Shown here piece after piece: positions 42,075-49,302 of a DNA stretch of 64,000 bases (positions are counted from its first letter, which is position 1; each line of letters starts with the position of its first letter). Source of the stretch: Amycolatopsis anabasis (GTDB lineage Bacteria > Actinomycetota > Actinomycetes > Mycobacteriales > Pseudonocardiaceae); the NCBI RefSeq assembly GCF_009765355.1, contig NZ_VTHK01000038.1, positions 23,476-87,475 of the forward strand, in the 5' to 3' direction. The notes under the pieces were generated by a model. The model was not told the DNA's origin and made no database searches. It saw nothing but the letters and a program-made list of their open reading frames with translations. The position numbers and the translations under genes are program-made.

Positions 42075-42836
42075 TCAGGTCTTCTTGGCGAACAGCGGGA
42101 CGGCGCCGACCGCGGCGCGGCGCTTTCCCTTCTTCGGCGGGTTGCGGACCATGGCCAGCACGAACACGGTGGCCACGATCTCCAGCGGAACCAGCACCGC
42201 GAGGACGAGGAAATCGGCCGCGTCCAGGTCGAGACCGGCTTTGGCGGTGGTGGACGTCGCGGGCTCGGGCAGGCGGCCATGGTCGACCAGCCCGGTGCTC
42301 TCCAGCAGCGTGATGTGCCGGAGCACCGCCTGGTTCGACGTGGTGGCGAACGACCGGATCCGCTCGTTGCGGGTGCCCGCGCGCACCTGCGCGATCACCG
42401 AGAAGACCTGGCCGTGGGCCGCGCGCAGCCGGTTGACGAAGATCTGGTCGAACTCGGCGCCCGAGGTGGCGTTCCGCATCTCGTTCAGCCAGCTCTGCTG
42501 ATCGGCGTTGGGCTGTTCGGGCAGGCCGACGCCGAGTTCGGCGGCGAGTTCGCGGACCGCGCTGTCCAGGCGGCCGTGGTCGACCATGATCGTCATGCCG
42601 ACCTGCCGGACCATCGGGCTCGCGGCCCGGGTCCGGGCCCAGTCGCCCGCGGGCATCTCCCACAGACCGGCCTGCCGGACCTTGCTGAGCAGTTCGACGT
42701 CGGCCGGGCCGAGCGGCCCGAACCGCGGCTGGGCGGTGGCGACCGCGGGACCGGCCACCCCGAAGAACACGACGAAGAGCAGGGCGAACGCACGCGCCAA
42801 AGATCGAAACGGCGGGGGGTCAGAGTCCGAACTCAC
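42075..42836 (-). CDS. DUF4142 protein, exported, with C-terminal membrane anchor
   Basis: A 253-residue protein. An N-terminal hydrophobic stretch (RAFALLFVVFFGVAGPAVATA) is a signal peptide or anchor. The middle part shows the ferritin-like DUF4142 helical features (MVDHGRLDSAVRELAAELG). A C-terminal TM segment (FLVLAVLVPLEIVATVFVLA) is followed by a basic tail. GTG start overlaps the upstream lipoprotein stop by 17 bp. It belongs to the redox operon; function unknown. Confidence 0.72.
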   Translation of the reverse strand: MSSDSDPPPFRSLARAFALLFVVFFGVAGPAVATAQPRFGPLGPADVELLSKVRQAGLWEMPAGDWARTRAASPMVRQVGMTIMVDHGRLDSAVRELAAELGVGLPEQPNADQQSWLNEMRNATSGAEFDQIFVNRLRAAHGQVFSVIAQVRAGTRNERIRSFATTSNQAVLRHITLLESTGLVDHGRLPEPATSTTAKAGLDLDAADFLVLAVLVPLEIVATVFVLAMVRNPPKKGKRRAAVGAVPLFAKKT

Positions 42837-43362
42837 CGGAATCCCCCGGACTCTCGGCAGACTGGACCTTCTTGCCTTCCGGAGTGATCGGGTACCAGGC
42901 GCCGTCCGCGCCCTGACCGCTGGTTTCGCCCGGCATCTGATCGGTGTTGTGCCGGTACAGCGGCCAGCCGGCGAGCGTGACCTGTTCGGTGCCGTCCGAC
43001 CGGCTGACCGAACCGACCAGGTTCCCGTCGATGCCGTTGAGCTTGAGATCGCTGGTGGCCAGCACCGGTGGCCAGGCCACCGCGCAATCGCCTTCGCAGT
43101 TCGATTTCGGCGGTTTCGCGGTGTCCTTGTCGAAGCGGTAGACGGTGAGTCCCTTGGCGTCCACCACGAGCCGGCCGATATCGAACGCGCGAACGGCGTT
43201 CAATCCGGATTGATCTTCGGCGGCGGTGTTCGCCACGGCTTGGCCGGGAGAATGGCCGCCGGTTCCGGACGATCCGTAACCGCCGCCATCACAGCCCGCG
43301 ACCAGGAACAGGGTCGCGAGCCCGGCGGCGAGGGCGATGAGGGGGCGGGGTGCGTGCGTCAT
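42820..43362 (-). CDS. secreted PF03640-type (COG4315) lipoprotein
   Basis: A 180-residue lipoprotein with a lipobox LFLVAGC, then a Gly-rich linker and one COG4315/PF03640 domain: LTVYRFDKDTAKPPKSNC, GDCAVAWPPVL and AGWPLYRHNTD. The paired cysteines (NCEGDC) are conserved in the other such lipoprotein at 44984. It starts the left-reading redox operon and is divergent from the ECF sigma gene, suggesting that sigma factor controls it. Cofactor and function are not known for the family. Confidence 0.8.
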   Translation of the reverse strand: MTHAPRPLIALAAGLATLFLVAGCDGGGYGSSGTGGHSPGQAVANTAAEDQSGLNAVRAFDIGRLVVDAKGLTVYRFDKDTAKPPKSNCEGDCAVAWPPVLATSDLKLNGIDGNLVGSVSRSDGTEQVTLAGWPLYRHNTDQMPGETSGQGADGAWYPITPEGKKVQSAESPGDSGEFGL

Positions 43363-43577
43363 GACTTCCTGTCCACGAAAAAGGGCGCAATAAATCCACT
43401 ATGGACATACACATCCACAGTGGACTTTTCGCGGTCGCGTTGGGGGAGACGCGACGGGTTACGGGGCCTTCACCGGGGGATACGTCGCCAGGTTCGGAGC
43501 GGTTCAAAAAATCTCACCCGGACCGATCCGATATTGGTACTAGACGGGCAACCCGTTCCCCCACAAGGATGTCCCCC

Positions 43578-44129
43578 GTGGGCCGCCACAGTCGTACGCT
43601 GCAACCCGTCGTAGATCACCGTGCCGAGGCGCACGGTCCGGACGCTTTGGCATCGGCGCTGTACCACGAGTTCGGTCAGGCGCTCATGGCCTACACCCTC
43701 AAGCTGACCGGGCACGACCGGCACTGGGCCGAGGACGTGGTGCAGGAGACCCTGATCCGCGCCTGGCGCAACGCGGACAAGCTCGACCGGCAGCCGGAGA
43801 TGTTGCGTGCCTGGCTGTACACGGTGGCGCGACGCATCGTGATCGACGGCTGGCGCAGCCGCCGGGCCCGGCCGCAGGAGGTCGAGGAAGCGGACGCGGA
43901 ATCCATCGGCGTGCCCGACGAGTCGGACAAGACGCTCGCCGCGATGATCGTCTACGAGGCGTTGCAGGGCCTGTCCCCGGAACATCGGGAAGCCGTGCTG
44001 CAGACCTACCTGCGTGATCGAACCGTGAACGAGGTGGCCGCCACCCTGGGCGTGCCGCCGGGTACGGTCAAGTCCAGGATCTACCACGCCGTGCGCGCGC
44101 TGCGCCGCGCGCTGCGGGACAGGGGGTGA
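43578..44129 (+). CDS. ECF RNA polymerase sigma factor (SigK/SigL-like)
   Basis: A sigma factor of about 183 residues. Region 2 is ALMAYTLKLTGHDRHWAEDV and VQETLIRAW; region 4 is LQGLSPEHREAVLQTYL and VNEVAATLGVPPGTVKSRIY. It is followed 4 nt later by its likely anti-sigma factor. GTG 43578 is preferred for the AAGGA 8 bases ahead; ATG 43569 is in frame. Targets probably include the divergent redox operon and the lipoprotein at 44984. Confidence 0.88.
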   Translation: MGRHSRTLQPVVDHRAEAHGPDALASALYHEFGQALMAYTLKLTGHDRHWAEDVVQETLIRAWRNADKLDRQPEMLRAWLYTVARRIVIDGWRSRRARPQEVEEADAESIGVPDESDKTLAAMIVYEALQGLSPEHREAVLQTYLRDRTVNEVAATLGVPPGTVKSRIYHAVRALRRALRDRG

Positions 44130-44133
44130 AGTC

Positions 44134-44880
44134 GTGATGGCCCAAGTCAGCCACACCGACGTCGCCGCCTACGTCCTCGGCGCGCTCGACGAACCGGAGA
44201 ACGCGGCGTTCGAGGCGCATCTGCTGGACTGCGCCCACTGCCAGCTCGAGCTGCTGGAACTGCACGAACTCCCGGAACTGCTCGACGAGGTCCGGCGCAC
44301 CTGGCCCGCCGCCCCGGCCCCACCGCCGGGTCCCCGCGTGCTGGACGGGCTGCTCGCCGAGGCCGCGGCGGTGGCCCGGAAACGGCGGCGCGTCTCGCGC
44401 TGGGCGGCGGCCGCGGCGGTGCTGGTGTTTCTGGCGGGTTCGATCCTGAGCCTGTCGTTCTTCCTGTCCGGCGGTTCCCCGGGTGACGCCGCGCCGGTGG
44501 CCGCGCCCGCGGAGACCCCGGTGGTCCGGACCGGTTCGGCGTCCGGGCTCGGCGACGGCGCCCGGCCCCTCGGCCGGACCGACGCCGGGACCCCGGTCAC
44601 CGCGAAGGTCGTGCTGCGGGCCCGGGACTGGGGCACGCAGGCGGAGCTCGAACTCAGCGGGGTCACCGGCCCGATCGGCTGCGCCCTGATCGCGGTGCCG
44701 TGGCTCGGCGACAGCCCCCAGATCCTGGCCGGCTGGACGATTCCCGCCAAGGGGTACGGCGTGCCCGGCTCCCCCGAACCGCTGCGGGTCTCCGGGGCGA
44801 CCGCGCTCAACCTAGCCAACATCCAGCGGCTCGAGGTGCGTGCCGAGAACGGCACCACCCTGGTCACCGTGGCGAACTAG
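44134..44880 (+). CDS. anti-sigma factor with zinc-finger domain
   Basis: A 248-residue membrane protein. The N-terminal anti-sigma zinc motif is HLLDCAHCQLE (H-x3-C-x2-C). A TM helix follows at about residues 87-112 (WAAAAAVLVFLAGSILSLSF). The extracytoplasmic part has an RskA/anti-sigma-K-like beta domain (VVLRARDWGTQAELELSG). It would hold the adjacent ECF factor at the membrane. GTG 44134 or ATG 44137; RBS GGGGTGAAG. Confidence 0.85.
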   Translation: MMAQVSHTDVAAYVLGALDEPENAAFEAHLLDCAHCQLELLELHELPELLDEVRRTWPAAPAPPPGPRVLDGLLAEAAAVARKRRRVSRWAAAAAVLVFLAGSILSLSFFLSGGSPGDAAPVAAPAETPVVRTGSASGLGDGARPLGRTDAGTPVTAKVVLRARDWGTQAELELSGVTGPIGCALIAVPWLGDSPQILAGWTIPAKGYGVPGSPEPLRVSGATALNLANIQRLEVRAENGTTLVTVAN

Positions 44881-44983
44881 CGCTCTTCGAAAAAAGTCTG
44901 AACCGGTGAGCCGCCGGGATACGTGTGCTGGGTGTCGATCGCCGCGAGGGTCGCGGTGAATCCCAGAACACAGGGAGAAATCC

Positions 44984-45979
44984 ATGGCTCGCAAGCATCT
45001 CGCCGTTTCCGCCGCTTCGGCGCTCGGCCTCCTGCTGCTCGGCGCCTGCGCGGGTGGCCCGGAGGGCGGCGGCGCGCCGCAGCAACCGACCGCCGTGCCG
45101 GATGTCGCCCGCGTCCAGCAGGCCACCGGCGCCTCCGGCCTCACCGCCGCACAGGTCGACGGCGTCGGCGAGGTGGTCACCGATCAGGCCGGTTTCACGT
45201 TGTACCGCTTCGACAAGGACACCGCGAAGCCGCCGAAGTCCAATTGCAACGGTGACTGCGCCACCCAGTGGCCGCCGGTGCTGAGCGAAGGCAGCATGGA
45301 GCTCAAGGGCATCGAGAACACCGCGGTCGGCAAGGTCAAGCGCGACGACGGCAGCGAGCAGGTGACCATCGGGGGCTGGCCGGTCTACCGGTTCGCCAAG
45401 GACGCCAAACCCGGTGAGGCCAAAGGACAATCGGTCGGCGGCACCTGGTACGCGGTGACCGCGAAGGGCGGCAAGGCCGGTCAGGCGGCGGCCGCGCCCG
45501 CGCCCGCCGCTCCGGCGGCGGGGGCCAAACTGGTCGCGGGCCAGGCCGAGGGCGTCGGCCCGATCCTGACCGACCAGAACGGGATGTCGCTGTACTTGTT
45601 CGCCAAGGACAGCAAGAAACCGTCCAAGGCGACCTGCGACGGCGACTGCGCGAAGCAGTGGCCGCCGATGATGAGCGAAGGCGACGTGCAGTTGGAGGGC
45701 GTCGACCCGAAGCTGGTCGGCAAGGTCAAGCGCGACGACGGCGGCGAGCAGGTCACCGTCGGCGGCTGGCCGGTCTACCGGTTCGCCAAGGACACCAAAC
45801 CCGGTGAGGCCAAGGGACACGGCGTGGGCGGCACCTGGTTCGCGATCGAGCCGAACGGCTGCAAGTCGCAGGCCGCGCCGCAGCAGCAGCCCGCGAACCC
45901 GGCGCCGAGTTCGGCGCCCAACTCGGCGCCCAGCACGGCCCCGAGCAGCAGCACGGGCAGTGGCGGCGGGGGGTACTGA
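44984..45979 (+). CDS. secreted lipoprotein with two PF03640-type (COG4315) domains
   Basis: A 331-residue lipoprotein with lipobox LLLLGAC. It contains two copies of the domain found at 42820: repeat 1 has LYRFDKDTAKPPKSNC and GDCATQWPPVL, repeat 2 has LYLFAKDSKKPSKATC and GDCAKQWPPMM. Each ends with GGWPVYRFAKD and a GGTW strand. An Ala/Pro linker joins them and a Ser/Pro/Gly-rich tail ends the protein. Internal duplication is obvious. It is downstream of the anti-sigma gene and probably functions with the redox operon at the cell surface. Confidence 0.83.
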   Translation: MARKHLAVSAASALGLLLLGACAGGPEGGGAPQQPTAVPDVARVQQATGASGLTAAQVDGVGEVVTDQAGFTLYRFDKDTAKPPKSNCNGDCATQWPPVLSEGSMELKGIENTAVGKVKRDDGSEQVTIGGWPVYRFAKDAKPGEAKGQSVGGTWYAVTAKGGKAGQAAAAPAPAAPAAGAKLVAGQAEGVGPILTDQNGMSLYLFAKDSKKPSKATCDGDCAKQWPPMMSEGDVQLEGVDPKLVGKVKRDDGGEQVTVGGWPVYRFAKDTKPGEAKGHGVGGTWFAIEPNGCKSQAAPQQQPANPAPSSAPNSAPSTAPSSSTGSGGGGY

Positions 45980-45997
45980 CGCCACTCGCCTCCCCCT

Positions 45998-46029
45998 CCG
46001 GCCCGGCGGCCACCCCTCCGCCGGGCCGG
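45998..46029 (+). terminator. GC-rich hairpin terminator after the lipoprotein gene
   Basis: CCGGCCCGGCGG and CCGCCGGGCCGG form a 12-bp perfect stem with an 8-nt loop, 18 bp past the stop codon. There is no long T-run, as is common in actinomycetes. Confidence 0.7.
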
Positions 46030-46067
46030 ATTCCGTTGTGCCGCAAGCGGTTCGAACCCGCGGGTTT

Positions 46068-46151
46068 CCCGAGTGTGTAGTTCGGGTTCCCGAGTGTGTA
46101 GTTCGCGTGCCTGAGTGTGTATCTCGCTTGCTTGAGTGTGTAGTTCGCTTG
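46068..46151. repeat. 21-bp tandem repeat array, locus C (4 units)
   Basis: Four exact-length units at 46068, 46089, 46110 and 46131; the fourth is CTTGAGTGTGTAGTTCGCTT plus G. The array lies between the terminator hairpin and the stop of the convergent SDR gene at 46157. It matches the arrays at 18502 and 35843. Confidence 0.88.
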
Positions 46152-46156
46152 CTGGG

Positions 46157-46918
46157 CTACTGGGTGGTGAAGCCGCCGTCGATGGCTAGGGCGGCTCCGG
46201 TGATGAAGCTGGACTCGTCGCTGAGCAGGAAGGCGGCGAAGGCGGCGATTTCCTCCGGTTCGGAGATGCGGCCCATCGGGTGCAGGGCGGCGATCCGCGC
46301 CCGGGCCTCCTCGGTCACCCCCATGGTGTCGCGGAACAACGGGGTGTCCACGCCACCGGTGAGCATCGCGTTGACCCGCAGGCCCCGCGCGGCGTTCTCC
46401 AGCGCGATCGCCCGGGTCAGGCCGACCACACCGTGCTTGGCCGCCACGTACGGCGACACCGATCCCATCCCGACCGCGCCGAGGTTGGACGCGTTGTTCA
46501 CGATCGCCCCGCCACCGGAAGCCAGGATCGCCGGAACCTGGTACTTCAAACCGTAGAACACACTGGTCAGGTTCTGCTCCAGCTCGGCGTGCCATCCGGC
46601 GGCCTCGATCTCCTGCACCGGCCCGAACGCGTTCACGCCACCGGCGTTGTTGAACGCGCCGTCCAACCGGCCGAACTCCCGGACCGCGGCCGCGACCACC
46701 TCGGCCGCGTCGCTTTCCACGGTCAGGTCGGCGGCGACGAACAACGCGCGGCCACCCGCGGCCCGGATACCCTCGGCCACCTCCTCGCCCACGTCCTTGC
46801 GGCGGGCCGCGAGCACCACCGCGGCACCCTCGGCGGCCAGCCGTTCCGCGACCGCCTTCCCCATCCCGGAGTTGCCGCCGGTCACCAGGACCACTTTGGA
46901 CTCGAAACGTGCGGACAC
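46157..46918 (-). CDS. short-chain dehydrogenase/reductase (classical SDR)
   Basis: A 253-residue SDR. The cofactor motif is VTGGNSGMGKAVAERLA, followed by NNAGG, and the catalytic Tyr-Lys in SPYVAAKHG. The basic residues after the first strand (AARRKD) suggest NADP(H). The substrate is unknown; the neighbours (repeat array, DAB aminotransferase) give no clear pathway link. GTG start with GAGGAAG upstream. Confidence 0.87.
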   Translation of the reverse strand: MSARFESKVVLVTGGNSGMGKAVAERLAAEGAAVVLAARRKDVGEEVAEGIRAAGGRALFVAADLTVESDAAEVVAAAVREFGRLDGAFNNAGGVNAFGPVQEIEAAGWHAELEQNLTSVFYGLKYQVPAILASGGGAIVNNASNLGAVGMGSVSPYVAAKHGVVGLTRAIALENAARGLRVNAMLTGGVDTPLFRDTMGVTEEARARIAALHPMGRISEPEEIAAFAAFLLSDESSFITGAALAIDGGFTTQ

Positions 46919-47020
46919 TGCTTCCTCATCTCTGGGTACTTGAAAACTTGACTACCTCTCCGAGGATGTCAGCGCGCCGCGGCCGTTTCTGGCGGCAATC
47001 GGCCGTCGCGTTCGAGGGTG

Positions 47021-48385
47021 CTACGGGCAGCTTTCGTCGATGGCGTCCAGCAGGATGTCGCAGGCGGCGTCCAGGTCCTCGGCGGTGATGTTGAGCGGGG
47101 GCATCAGGCGCAGCACGCAGTCCTCCCGCCCGCCGAGCTCGATGATCAGCCCGTTCCGCAACGCGCAGGCCTGCACCGCGGTCGCCAGGGTGGCCGCGGG
47201 TTCGCCGTAACGCGGATTGGCCAGCTCGATCCCCCACATCAACCCGAGTCCCCGCACTTCCCGCACCCACGGGTGGTTGCGCAGCGGGGCGAGCCGCTCG
47301 GCGAGCTGCTCTCCCCGGCGGCGGACGTTGCCGAGGACGTCGTCCCGGTTGACGATCCGCACCGCCTCCGTGCCCGCGGCGAACGCGAGCTGGTTGCCGC
47401 GGAACGTCCCGGTGTGCGCGCCCGGCGACCAGGTGTCCAGGTGCTGGTCGTAGATGATCAGCGAGACGGGCAGCCCGATGCCGGACAACGCCTTCGACGC
47501 GACGATCACATCCGGTTCGATGTCGTACTGCTCGAACGCGAACCAGGTTCCGGTGCGCCCGCAGCCGGTCTGCACCTCGTCCACGATCAGCGGGATGTCC
47601 AGCGGTTTGGTCAGCTCGCGCACGCGCCGCACGAAGTCGCGGCGGGCGGGGATCACGCCGCCCTCGCCCTGCACCATCTCCAGGATCACCGCCGCCGGGC
47701 GCGGCACGCCCCCGTTCGGATCGTGCAACGCCCGCTCGAGGTAACTCACGCAGTTCGTGGCGCAGCTGTCCGGGGACAACCCCACCGGGCAACGGGAACA
47801 GGACGAGTACGGGAAGAAGTGCACGCCCGGCATCCCCGAGGGCACCGGCTGCTTCTGGGCGACCAGCCCGGTCAACGCCATCGCCGCGTGGCTGGAGCCG
47901 TGGAACCCGCCCTGGAACGAGATCAGGTCACCCCGGCCGGTGGCGGTCTTGCACAGTTTGATCGCCGCGTCCACCGCGTTCGCCCCGGTCGGGCCGCAGA
48001 AGTGCAGCTTCATCCGCGACCGCAGCTTCGGCGGCAGCATGGACAACTGCGCCTCGACGAACGCGTCCTTCGCCGGTGTGGGGAAATCCAGCGCATGGGT
48101 CAGCAGGTCCAGCTGCCCCGCCGCGGCCTTGGCCAGCTCCGGATGATTATGGCCCAGCGACAGCACACCAGCACCGGACAGGAAATCCAGGAACACGTTC
48201 CCGTCCACATCCCGCACATAACTCCCCGAACCTTCCGCGATCGCGATCGGCAGATGCCGCGAATACACCCGCGCGTTCGACTCCCACCGCTGCTGGCGCG
48301 CCAGGAACTCCGCGGACAGCGGCCCCGGCAACGCCCCCTCGACCCGTGGCCGCAGGCCACTGCCGATCTCATCCAATGTGGTCAT
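47021..48385 (-). CDS. diaminobutyrate-2-oxoglutarate aminotransferase (class III)
   Basis: A 454-residue class-III aminotransferase. FCGPTGANAVDAAIKLCKTA is the cofactor loop, LIVDEVQTGCGRTG holds the PLP aspartate, and the Schiff-base lysine is in DVIVASKALSGIG. The sequence resembles EctB/Dat enzymes that make L-2,4-diaminobutyrate from aspartate semialdehyde and glutamate. A cysteine-rich insert (YSSCSRCPVGLSPDSCATNC) is noteworthy. It lies downstream of the racemase and synthetase genes, so it should feed DAB into the homopolymer. RBS AGGAGAG. Confidence 0.86.
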   Translation of the reverse strand: MTTLDEIGSGLRPRVEGALPGPLSAEFLARQQRWESNARVYSRHLPIAIAEGSGSYVRDVDGNVFLDFLSGAGVLSLGHNHPELAKAAAGQLDLLTHALDFPTPAKDAFVEAQLSMLPPKLRSRMKLHFCGPTGANAVDAAIKLCKTATGRGDLISFQGGFHGSSHAAMALTGLVAQKQPVPSGMPGVHFFPYSSCSRCPVGLSPDSCATNCVSYLERALHDPNGGVPRPAAVILEMVQGEGGVIPARRDFVRRVRELTKPLDIPLIVDEVQTGCGRTGTWFAFEQYDIEPDVIVASKALSGIGLPVSLIIYDQHLDTWSPGAHTGTFRGNQLAFAAGTEAVRIVNRDDVLGNVRRRGEQLAERLAPLRNHPWVREVRGLGLMWGIELANPRYGEPAATLATAVQACALRNGLIIELGGREDCVLRLMPPLNITAEDLDAACDILLDAIDESCP

Positions 48386-48416
48386 TTCGACTCTCCTGAT
48401 AGGCGACGGATTGAAT

Positions 48417-49277
48417 TCAGACTCCGACGTGGGCGCCGGAGAACAGATAGCCGACCGTCCCGCTGAGCAGCAGGCCGTGCGCACCCGAATCGACGGTCAG
48501 CTCGCCGCCCGGGGTGCGCACGCGGATCGGATAGGGCAGGTCCCAGATCCGGTGGGCGACATAGGCGGAACCCACGGCCCCGGTTCCGCAGGCCAGGGTC
48601 TCGGCCTCGACGCCCACCTCGTAGGTGCGGATGCGGATCCCGTCGTCGTCGCGCCGCATGAAGTCGACGTGCAGCCCTTCGGGGTGGCGCAGGCGCAGGC
48701 ACAGCTCGCGGTCGTACCGCAGTTCGGCGCCGCGGGCCTGGACGTCCACCGCGTCCAGGTTCCCGGTCAGCACCACGAGATGCGCGAGCCCGCTGAAGAC
48801 GAAGTACTGGTCGTCGGCGACCCGGGTGAACTCGCGGCCGGCGCCGAGCGCCACCTGGGTGAGTCCGGCCACTGTGGACACCCACTTCGGGCCGTCGCCG
48901 GTCAGGATGAACCCGCTCTCGTCCAGGTAGCCCCGTTCCACGCAGTAGCGCGCCGAACAGCGCAGCGCGTTGCCGCACATCTGGGAGTTCGTCCCGTCCC
49001 GTTCGAAGTAGTTCATCCGCACCCGGTCGCCGGTCGTGCGCAGGAACGAGATCCCGTCCACCCGGGGCGAACGGAACGAGGTGCACACCTCCTTCGCCAG
49101 CACGCCATCGACGTCCACATCGGACAGATTGCTGCGGACCTCGTCGACGACGGCGATCACGTTGCCGTCGCCGTGCATGATCGTCAGGTCCAGCCGGTCG
49201 AAGCGGACGCCGCGCACGACTCTTCGGCGGAACTCGAGGTAGTCGGCGGGGTAAGTGGTTTCGGTCGGATCCAGCAT
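48417..49277 (-). CDS. DapF-like PLP-independent amino acid racemase (DAB racemase candidate, PddB-like)
   Basis: A 286-residue protein of the diaminopimelate-epimerase fold. Both catalytic cysteines are present, in QMCGNALRC and LACGTGAVGSA. The first motif (DGTNSQMCGNALRC) is diverged from the near-invariant DGSxxEMCGNGxRC of true DapF, which argues for another substrate. It sits between the DAB aminotransferase and the polymer synthetase. The DAB racemase PddB of the poly-D-DAB pathway of Streptoalloteichus is a DapF-like enzyme, so a D-DAB supply is the best hypothesis. RBS GAGGAGGG. Confidence 0.78.
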   Translation of the reverse strand: MLDPTETTYPADYLEFRRRVVRGVRFDRLDLTIMHGDGNVIAVVDEVRSNLSDVDVDGVLAKEVCTSFRSPRVDGISFLRTTGDRVRMNYFERDGTNSQMCGNALRCSARYCVERGYLDESGFILTGDGPKWVSTVAGLTQVALGAGREFTRVADDQYFVFSGLAHLVVLTGNLDAVDVQARGAELRYDRELCLRLRHPEGLHVDFMRRDDDGIRIRTYEVGVEAETLACGTGAVGSAYVAHRIWDLPYPIRVRTPGGELTVDSGAHGLLLSGTVGYLFSGAHVGV

Positions 49278-49302
49278 GGTTTCCCTCCTCGGCGTGGAAT
49301 GT

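Noticed and set aside
18502..46151. The 21-bp repeats as a CRISPR array
   Set aside because: Units are directly adjacent with no spacers, the sequence drifts between units, and no cas genes are present.
48417..49277. Housekeeping diaminopimelate epimerase for lysine and cell wall synthesis
   Set aside because: The first active-site motif departs from the near-invariant DapF form and the gene lies between DAB aminotransferase and the polymer synthetase; the housekeeping role is possible but less likely.
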